Assembly: GCA_030272155.1 (NCBI GenBank)
Contig: CP126194.1
Span: 7,361,001-7,425,000, forward strand
DNA: 64,000 bases
Reading direction: 5' to 3'
Origin: Tetradesmus obliquus
Lineage: Eukaryota; Chlorophyta; Chlorophyceae; Sphaeropleales; Scenedesmaceae
Below the pieces are notes generated by a model. It was not told the origin of the DNA. It ran no database searches and was given only the letters and a program-made list of their open reading frames with translations. The translations under genes and the position numbers were made by a program. This document shows, one piece after another, positions 56,792 through 64,000 of the stretch (position 1 is the stretch's first letter; each line of letters opens with the position of its first letter).

Positions 56792-58999
56792 GCTGCGGCC
56801 ACTGCATTGTCGCCAGCAGCAGCATCTGCCGGTGCACCAGCAGACTGCACAGCATCTCCCAGTGCCAGCAGGCCAGGGGAGGGTGCTTTAACTGAGGCCT
56901 GTTGCAGTGCTGATGGCGCCCTGTAGGGGGTGGCATTTGTCTCGTCAGCCTTCTTAGTCTTCTTTGATGAAAAAGCTGTGCCTGCTGCTGGTGGGTCGCT
57001 GCTGGTGCGCTTGCTGGGTGTCGCAGCAGCTGCTGCGGAGCTGCAGCCTGCTGTGTTGCCGTCGCCTGCTGCTGCTGCTGCTGCTGTTTGGCAGCGGTGT
57101 GCAACCAGCGGCGCGCTGCTTGGCAAATGCAGCAGAGCCTGATGATGTGCCGGGCTGGTTGCCTGTGCCCTGGGCGTCATCAGTTGGTGTAGCCACAGCA
57201 GCAGCAGCCCGGTGCTGCAGCAGTGCTGTGGCTAGCTGCTCCTGGTCTGGCTCTGCTGCAGCCGCAGCTGCGGCTGCCGCATCGTGCGCTTCCTGTGCTC
57301 CTGCTGCTGCTGCAACAGCAGTCTGCAGCTGTGGCAGCTGAAGCATGTCTTCTGATGCTGCTGCTGCTGCTGCTGCCGCTGCTGCCGCTGTTGGTGCTGC
57401 TGGTGCTGCTGCTGCCACTGCTGCTGCTGCTGCCGGGTGGCCCCGAACCACCCCCTGCCCACGCCCTGAGAAAGCCTCCAGCTGCTGCAGGAGAGTCTGC
57501 AGCACAGGGCAATGTCGTTTCACTTGCTGATTGCAATTTCACTTTTTGGATGAAATGTGCACGGCAGCACTCACGTCAAGAATGAAGCAACCCAGCAGGC
57601 AAGCATGCCACCAACCCAGGTGGGAGCAGTGCAGAGGTTGAGCTGTTGGCAGGTGTATTGCCACAGCAACTGCAACGGAGCACCAACTGCGCCATGCAAG
57701 CTGTGCATTGTACATGTGCATCGCATGACCATGGCCTCACCTTCGCAACCTGACCCTGCTGAATGCTGGGCAGCATCAGCTGCATAGCCTGGTCATCAAA
57801 CCGGTAATTTGAATGGAGTGTGAATTCCCAGTAACCGACGATGGACTGCACAGCAGCAGCAGCAGCAGACAGTCGAGGGCACGATGCACTGACCATTTCA
57901 ACGACTGTTGGGGTTAGCTAACTATAGCCGCTCACATAGCCGCTCACATACGGATCGCCGCAGTGTCAGCATGGCACCCATTCAGCGGCTGAATCGGCTA
58001 TTTGCTGTAGGCACGTTGATCAGGCACCTGACTAGCGCTCAATTAGGTGGGGTACGCATGTTACAGAGGCACATCAATACACACAGGCAGCTACGCAGCT
58101 ACATAGGTATATCTTGCGCTCTCTGTACATTTGCACTCACTTCCAGGAAAGCCCCTGTCAGGGCACCTTGGCCATTGAGCGGTGCACTCGTGATCACGCC
58201 CAAGATGGACTGCAGCTGGTCAGCCATGCTGAACGTCACATTGGTCTTGCAGTCAATGAAGACAGTGGCAGCCGCATGCGGCCTTGGCGCAGCAGCATCC
58301 TGGTCCGCCTCATCCTGCAAACAAGTGATGCACCATGCAGCATGACAAGCACGCCGTTGCGCCAGGTAGGTGTCATTTGCCTGCAAACAAGTGATGCACT
58401 GGTGGTGACCACACAGCATGCTGCGCACGCAGTTGCGTCAGGTAGGTGTCATTTGCTTCTGGACAAATGGACGAATTGTGAAGCTTGCCTCCTGCTGTCA
58501 CGTGGAAGTGCGGCTGTTGCTTCACACGACAGTTCACCAGTGCACTTCAGCAAGTTGGCTGCCTTTTTGAGTTGTTGATTGCCATAGCTTGTCCAAAACT
58601 CAGTTGGCAAATGTGCATATTGCGCAGCTCGTTGCTCTTTCCTCTGCAAGCTTGCAGCAACCAGCCACGCCGCCAGCTAGCGCATCTCATCATCCTACAG
58701 GGTTGCAGCGTTACGTAAGTGACGTGACAAACGCGCAACTGAAGAGATACTCACAGACAGCTTTGGCTGGGCCTTGCCGTTGACCACACACCACCACATG
58801 CACACCACACTCGCGATCCTGATGGGCAAGCGGCGGTCCACGGTGGGCCTGATGCTGCCAGGCCCCTTCTTGCCTTCAAGGCTCACTTCCACCTCTGCGG
58901 GCTTGCCACTGATCAGCTCACAGACAGTGTGCGTGTAGCTGGCCGGGGGCTTGGCGGCGGCTCGGTCATATGGCGGCGGCTTGTAGGCCTTGGCAAAGC
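56046..58999 (-). CDS. Unrecognised multi-exon protein, conserved-looking N-terminal half
   Basis: Minus-strand exons that join in phase: 58999-58755 (GFAKAYKPPPYDRAAAKPPA, SYTHTVCELISGKPAEVEVS, RPTVDRRLPIRIASVVCMWW), 58314-58141 (ATVFIDCKTNVTFSMADQLQ, SILGVITSAPLNGQG) and 57845-57741 (YWEFTLHSNYRFDDQAMQLM). Then an exon from about 57530 gives QVKRHCPVLQTLLQQLEAF. Low-complexity Ala/Gln-rich sequence follows with a basic SSKKTKK motif, then NAVMQTPNWTS (donor at 56547) and a last exon 56183-56046 that is coiled coil (FVALASHLAQMQAQASIAET). The 5' end is not located. I do not recognise the family; the mix of compact N-terminal domain, long linker and coiled coil suggests a scaffold or regulator, which is inference. 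Confidence 0.5.
58312..58452 (+). repeat. Tandem 69-bp repeat in an intron
   Basis: CCTGCAAACAAGTGATGCAC to AGGTAGGTGTCATTTGC occurs twice head to tail, beginning at the acceptor of exon 58314-58141. The acceptor itself (GTTTGCAG on the minus strand) is duplicated. Confidence 0.85.
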
Positions 59000-61548
59000 C
59001 TGCGGGCGGTGGCAGGACTGGACTGGTTGATGTTGAGCGCTGGTGTGGTGTGCATGTGTCGGGTGTTGTTGATGCATGTGGTTATTGCGCATGCACCAAA
59101 TACCTGGACCAGGGCGCAAAGCACACGATGTGCGGTCGCAACAATTGCAACAGCTGCAACGCTTGCATGGCATGTGGTTGTCACGCATGCTGCTGGCTGC
59201 TGCTGATACTGTTGAGAGCCAAGTAGCTGCAGAAGGCATGCTGGGGCAGGATCATCATGCATTTCTTGTTGTCAGGTGCAGCATATGTGCCTGATGCATC
59301 AGAGAGCTTGAATTATGTAAGTTGCAGATGGTCCCCAGTCGCAAATGAGTACAGAGTTCTGGAGGGTGCAGCACAGTGCAGAACATGAGACAGCCTTGTG
59401 TGCATGAACATGGTTTATAAACCATCATGCTAATTAGTAGGCAGAATGCGGCGTCCCTGTAGCAGTTCTTGCAGCTTGCCCCCGCACCTTCTGCACCAGC
59501 AGGCATGTTGTCCATGTTGCCAGCTGCTGCTGCTCTGAGCAGGCTCCGAAGGCTTCGCGCTGAGCAGTGAGTACTCTGCAATGCACAACACGCATCGGGT
59601 TGGCAGGAAGTCAGCATACAGCATTGAGCAAACGGAGGTTGGTGATCAATAACAAGTCATAAGTGTACTGCATGCTGCAGGCTCGATGATTGCTGCTGCC
59701 GCAGCAGCAGGCAGCTGCCTGTACAGGTAGCACATGTGCTACACAGCTGCTGAAGCTTCTGAGGTAGCAAACTGGTGTTGCCTGCAGTTGGGCGGCTGCA
59801 TGCCCTTTTCAGTGTCTGAAACTGATTTTCTAAGCTGCCGCGACGAACAGAAGGGGCTACTTCAACTCATCGCGGTGCCAGAGGCAAGGGGATGTGCACA
59901 AGAGGAGCACAAGGAGCTGACAGCCAGCTGTCCTGATCTGGCGACAAAGCCACGCCCTAGGCAATGCAACGCCACTGGGAAATATTGTATATATGTTATA
60001 TATAATTTTCGAACATACCTTGTACAGAGACTGTTCACGCTGGGAAGTGGGTCGGACTGTTTCCCTGCTGCCTGCGAGATCTGGGAACACGAAACACCAG
60101 TGGCATCCGCCGATGCAGCACCTATACTACTATATCAAGCACAATCGCAATGTCGACAACAGAAGTGCTGGACGCCACGCTGTCACATCTCAGGTCTTGG
60201 CACAAAGCGCGCGTTCCATGCACGTGCACCGGGAGGTAATAAACGGTCACAGGAATGTTTAGCTAGATAGAACGACAGTTTACAGCGTCAGAATGATTTG
60301 CATTGCTAGCCGTTGCTAGCATCTCAGGTCTTCAGGTCTTCAAGTCTTGGCACAAAGCGCGCGTTCCATGCACCGGCCCGGCGGGACTACTATCAGAAGC
60401 ACAGCAATGTTTAGCTGGATAGAAAGACAGCGCCAGAATGATTGGCAGAAGCCTGCCGTGTCCTTAGCCACGCAACCTGTCACGCTGTCAGCTTGACAAC
60501 TTGAAAGTTGGTTGCCAACTTGCAAGTTGGTTGCCAACTTGGCAGCTTGGCAAGCTTGACGCGCATACTGCCAGTGTACACCCTCAGGTTGGAGGCCGCG
60601 GGGCAAGGCTGCCGGCTGGAGGCTGCAGACTGGTGGCTCCACATGAACTCCACTGGACACGCAAGCGACTAGGGTTTTGCTTCCGCCAAAAGTTGCCACG
60701 GCCCAGATGCAAAGCCTGAGCCCAGTATACACCAATCACAATTGATATTTCATATTGTTTCTTCTTGCCATTGCTTGGGCGTCCAACCACGAGCTCGAGT
60801 GGCAGATTCTGAAGTTCATTTACAAATCAACGTTGACCGATTACTGGCAGAGAACTGTCTACTAGAAAAGGTGCTACTAACACCTTCGAAGCTCAGATTT
60901 GCGTTGTTGCAAGTCATACCACTTGAGTTCAGTCCAACTGCACAGCATCGCTGCAGGCTCGCAGCAGGACTGATGACGACTGCGCTGGCAGGCCAGCAGC
61001 AAAGACGCAAGACACACCAGGAGGTGGACAGCTGCTGCCTGAATATCCACAAATGCCACTGTGGCCAGCACCACACAATTGTGTTGCAACAGCACACCCA
61101 GGCTGCAGCTGACCCTGCACCAAGTGCTGTGCACGGCACGATTGCAAGGGCCTGAGCATCCTTTATCAGCGAAACACACACAGCGCATCGAAATGTGACA
61201 TCCACGACTGCGACCCACAGTCAGCCAGATCAAGCCGCTGCAGAGCCGTGCAGAACAGCGGCCTAAAAGGTATGTACACTGCAGTCAGCGCCCACACCCG
61301 CACCTGCCGCTGTTCAAACTGCGAAAAAAATAACTGGCACATGGCCATGTTACCCATGGGTAACCGCACCAGTTGTTGGCAGACTCTATCACCAGTGATT
61401 CACCACCACCACACCATGGGCTGAACAAAAGCCACTCCCACCCTTGCCATGGCAAGTGCATAGGTTGTGACAACACAACAACAGAGCAACAGCAAGATGA
61501 AGTTTTACTCATGGGCTGTTTGCTGCCGACAGGCCAACCACCCGCAGG
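59000..61548. other. Region without a confident gene
   Basis: It contains short ORFs only, one direct repeat pair (60187-60444) and a short cluster of TTGCCAACTTG words at 60505-60555. 5' exons of the gene at 56046-58999 may lie in its left part. Confidence 0.35.
60187..60444 (+). repeat. Direct repeat pair, about 115 bp
   Basis: Both copies contain ATCTCAGGTCTTGGCACAAA or a close variant, then GCGCGCGTTCCATGCAC, GAATGTTTAGCTAGATAG/GCAATGTTTAGCTGGATAG and CAGAATGATT. Starts are at about 60187 and 60328. Confidence 0.85.
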
Positions 61549-61814
61549 CTACTGTTGCTGCTGATGTACTGCTTCCCAAAAGCTGCCCAGCACCTGGTCA
61601 GTGACCTCAACATTCCTCTGCACATGCAGCTGTTGCAGGCGTGACAGCCCTGTCAGCTGCATCAGGCCCTGCTGTGTCACCCCATCATCGCCCTCCAGGC
61701 ACAAGTACGTCAGCTGCGTCAGCTGGCCAACAGCAGCCAGGAACTCCACACAGCCCAAGTGGACGTTGCACCTTGTCAAGTGCCCAAGGTGTGTCAGGCT
61801 GCGTGCAAGTGCAG

Positions 61815-61815
<1 letters not shown>
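61549..61815 (-). CDS. C-terminal LRR exon
   Basis: After a CAG acceptor following a CTG/CAG run, the minus strand reads LTHLGHLTRCNVHLGCVEFL, AAVGQLTQLTYLCLEGDD, GVTQQGLMQLTGLSRLQQLH and a short tail to a stop. These are plain leucine-rich repeats. The exon is likely the 3' end of the minus-strand LRR gene whose 5' part lies at 62545-63395, with an inverted copy of that 5' part in between. Confidence 0.6.
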
Positions 61816-61845
<30 letters not shown>

Positions 61846-61917
61846 TGGGGATCATGCCACAACATGTAACATATCACACGCTGCTGGTTGCCTGCACCAT
61901 GCTGTTCTTCCCCACAG

Positions 61918-62544
61918 GCAACAGCCAATGAGATCCAGCTTTGGCTCTCCATTGCGCTGCAGCACCCAGCACTCAGCAGCAGCCCTCAGGTGCTGTGTGC
62001 AGCAGCACGCTCCTGCAAGGCCTGGAGGCAGGCAGTGCAGCAGTGTGGTGTGCGCAACACAGCTGTTGTGCTAGACCCTAGCAAGCCGCTGCAGCAGCTG
62101 CACAGCTTTGCGCAGTGGCTGCCCAGGCATGCAGCTCTTGTTGACAGCATTACAGCCGTAACTGATGTGGCATGCAGAGACGTGGAGGAGCCACAGCAGT
62201 TGCACCTTGGTGCAGCCAAGCAGCTGCTACAGAAAGCCCTGCAGGCGGCAGCAGGACGGGCAGCTGCAGGCACCGCAAGAGCAGCAGCAGCTGCTGCTGT
62301 AGCTCTGCCCGCAAGCCGCAAAGCAGGTTCAGACAGCAGCAGACAGCAGCAGCTGCGGCAGCTGCAGCATGGTTGGCGCCTGGCCAGCTTCAGCAGTGAC
62401 CTGCCATGGGCGCCAACGCTGCTGCATGTGCTGCCAGCCCACAGCCTGACACACCTGCACCTGGTCCTGCAGCCCGGCACATCTTCTGTTGAGCAGCAGC
62501 AAGCAGACCACAATAAGCAGGCACCAGCTCTGTCAGCTGTGTGA
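61918..62544 (+). CDS. Inverted copy of F-box-like/LRR N-terminal exon
   Basis: After CCCCACAG the plus strand encodes ANEIQLWLSIALQHPALSSS, PQVLCAAARSCKAWRQAV and CGVRNTAVVLDPSKPLQQLH, then a linker and GWRLASFSSDLP ... HSLTHLHLVLQPG before stopping. This is the F-box-like start and first LRR of the family. It is about 80% identical to the minus-strand copy at 62860-63395 and faces it. No LRRs follow downstream, so it is truncated unless spliced elsewhere. It is either the intact paralogue of a decayed minus copy or an inverted duplication inside that gene. Confidence 0.55.
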   Translation, partial: ATANEIQLWLSIALQHPALSSSPQVLCAAARSCKAWRQAVQQCGVRNTAVVLDPSKPLQQLHSFAQWLPRHAALVDSITAVTDVACRDVEEPQQLHLGAAKQLLQKALQAAAGRAAAGTARAAAAAAVALPASRKAGSDSSRQQQLRQLQHGWRLASFSSDLPWAPTLLHVLPAHSLTHLHLVLQPGTSSVEQQQADHNKQAPALSAV

Positions 62545-63395
62545 GGTGTGCTAAACTGGGCAACGCCGCGGTTCGCGCCGCCCGACCTGCAAGATACTTC
62601 AGCTTCAACTTCAGCTTCAGCTTCAACTTCAGCTGCTGAAGCGGCAGCGGCTGCTCTAGCAGCTGCTGCAGCTGCTGTTTGATGCCGTACCACCCGCCTT
62701 CCGGCTTGAGCGATGTCAGCTGGCTGAGCTGCACCAGGCACTGCGGCAGCTCGCGGCTGCATTCATCAAGGCTCAGCTGCTGCAGGCTGCTCAGGCGTGC
62801 CAGCCGGCTGAGCTGTGCTGAGACCGGTTCCTCAGCTGCAGCTGTGTTGGGCTCCAGGCTTAGGTGCAGGTGTTTTAGGCTGTGGCTTGGCAGCAACTGC
62901 AGCAGGGCCTGCCCTCCTGGCAAGTGACTGCGGAAGCTGGCAAGGCGCCAACCATGATGCTGCTGCTGCTGCTGCTGCTCCTGCTGCTGTTCCGCCTGCT
63001 GCTGCGTGCTGACGTCTACACCTGCAGCAGTGCTTGCTGGAACAGGCGCTGTTGCAGCAGCTGCTGCTTCCGCTGCGCCTGCATTTGCTTGTTCTGCTGC
63101 TGCCTGCAGCGCTTGCTGCAGCAACTGATGGGCTGCCTCTAGGTTCGACTCCTTTATCCAAGTTTGCTCCCCTGGGGGGCTACTAGGCACGTTGACAGCG
63201 ATGCTCTTCACAAGTGCTGTATGCTTGGGCAGCCACTGGGTAAAGCTCTGCAATTGCTCCAGCGGTTTGATGGAGAGCACAACAGCTGTGTTGCGCACGC
63301 CGCACTGCTTCACTGCCTGCCTTCAGGCCTTGCAGGAACATGCTGCTGCACACAGCACCTGAGGGCTGCTGAAAGCTGGGTGCTGCAGTGCAAGG
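62545..63395 (-). pseudogene. F-box-like/LRR gene part with internal TGA
   Basis: The minus strand reads LQHPAFSSPQVLCAAACSCK-A, then TGA (63323-63325) where the plus copy has Trp (TGG, 62023-62025), then RQAVKQCGVRNTAVVLSIKP and onward through GWRLASFRSHLPGG, HSLKHLHLSLEP, LARLSSLQQLSLDECSRELP, CLVQLSQLTSL and LPSLAHLTQL. The frame is otherwise open for 250 residues. Translation could restart at the Met created by AAG-preceding context only if a downstream ATG is used, which is unlikely. A pseudogene, a sequencing error or selective read-through are the options. Confidence 0.55.
62596..62641 (-). repeat. Hexanucleotide repeat coding KLKLKLKLK
   Basis: Alternating CTGAAG and TTGAAG units on the minus strand give an alternating Lys-Leu tract within the LRR frame, an unusual amphipathic insertion. 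Confidence 0.8.
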
Positions 63396-64000
63396 GAGAG
63401 GCCTAGAAGGCCTCTGTGTGCTGCCTCCTGCGAGATGACAGCATGGTGCAGCGGACAGCAGTAGCAGCACCAACATCAGCACCAATCAGCTCCCAGACTA
63501 CATATCTCGCGGGCAATGCGCTTAGTGCACGGAAGATCTTGCACAAGGCCAACACGTGAGCAGCTGTCTGCTTGATGTAGCACACGCTGCTCCAGGTGCT
63601 CACCTCTGCTTCTTGCACTTCAGGTCCTTGTTCTTCACCTCCGCACCCAATTGAGGTTTTCATAGAAGACATTGTGAAGATCTGGCACCCTCGAGCAGCT
63701 GCGAGCTCTGCCACACGAGATCCCGGCACCCCAAGGTGATGGCCGCTAGAGGCAGCTGGGTTCACAACTCACACTCTATCTTGCAGATTCAGGTGGTCAG
63801 AGCTAACGGTTGATTTATCGTTCTTTGCAGATGCGATGTAGCCTTTGTTTGGCCTTTGGCACAACTGTAACATGTCCATGACAGCTCCGCGCTAGCACAC
63901 AAGACAGCAGCGGGGACAGTGACAGTTGTCGTGAGCCGACGCGGACGAAATGTTCAAGCTGAGGCAGCGCTGTGAATCAGGGGGAAGTCACGCGTGCTCG
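63396..64000. other. Right edge, no confident gene
   Basis: A minus-strand frame at 63403-63765 has one compact stretch (LALCKIFRALSALPARYVVW) that could be part of a further exon. Nothing else is supported. Confidence 0.3.

Noticed and set aside
63130..63165. GGTTCGACTCC as a tRNA T-arm
   Set aside because: No cloverleaf can be formed around it and it lies in the LRR reading frame.

Overview
The window looks like nuclear DNA of a chlorophyte green alga. The Sphaeropleales/Scenedesmaceae are my best guess, but that is inference and was not tested. The reasons are: many-exon genes with GT-AG introns, proteins rich in poly-Ala and poly-Gln, dense CAG/CTG triplet runs, a plant-type TENA_E protein, an MBD4-type glycosylase without an MBD, a PAN-domain fragment and LRR/F-box-like families. 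I saw no bacterial operon, rRNA, tRNA or CRISPR array.

Layout. 1-1461 (+): 3' part of a gene with a SHOCT-like C-terminus. 2299-5827 (-): F-box-like/helical-repeat protein. 7672-8846 (+): Ala/Ser-rich protein with a C-terminal membrane segment. 11013-20260 (+): splicing factor SF3A1, 13 exons with all phases closing (868 aa). 22685-24672 (+): polyQ/coiled-coil protein. 24.7-28.6 kb: no confident gene. 29056-33058 (-): TENA_E, 4 exons, 207 aa. 33363-36172 (+): SUMO E1 subunit SAE1/AOS1, 6 exons, 347 aa, divergent from TENA_E across a 304-bp promoter. 36910-37305: a hAT-like MITE. 38404-44760 (-): secreted subtilase, 12 exons, 902 aa, catalytic D/H/N/S all present. 45906-49176 (+): MBD4-like DNA glycosylase. 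49591-52185 (+): DUF4336-like protein, 5 exons, 311 aa. 53.3-54.7 kb (+): PAN/apple-domain fragment. 55.3-55.9 kb and 61.5-63.4 kb: LRR/F-box-like fragments, including an inverted duplication. 56046-58999 (-): conserved-looking gene I do not recognise.

The most striking feature is not a gene. Nearly every recognisable gene carries, inside its introns or just past its stop, tandem copies of its own exon edges: the last 25-100 nt of an exon plus the donor side of the intron, or the acceptor side plus the first 25-100 nt of the next exon. The best arrays are SF3A1 exon 8 (7 copies, 131-bp step), SF3A1 exon 9 (7 copies, in-frame acidic mini-exons), TENA_E exon 2 (6 copies, 135-bp step) and TENA_E exon 3 (dimeric higher-order repeat, about 223 bp). 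I call these exon-edge echoes. They supply decoy splice sites, potential cassette exons and alternative last exons. Their recurrence in unrelated genes suggests a genome-wide duplication process acting on exon-intron junctions.

The genes are ordinary nuclear housekeeping and cell-surface functions (pre-mRNA splicing, thiamin salvage, SUMO activation, DNA repair, secreted proteolysis) with no evidence that they form one pathway.
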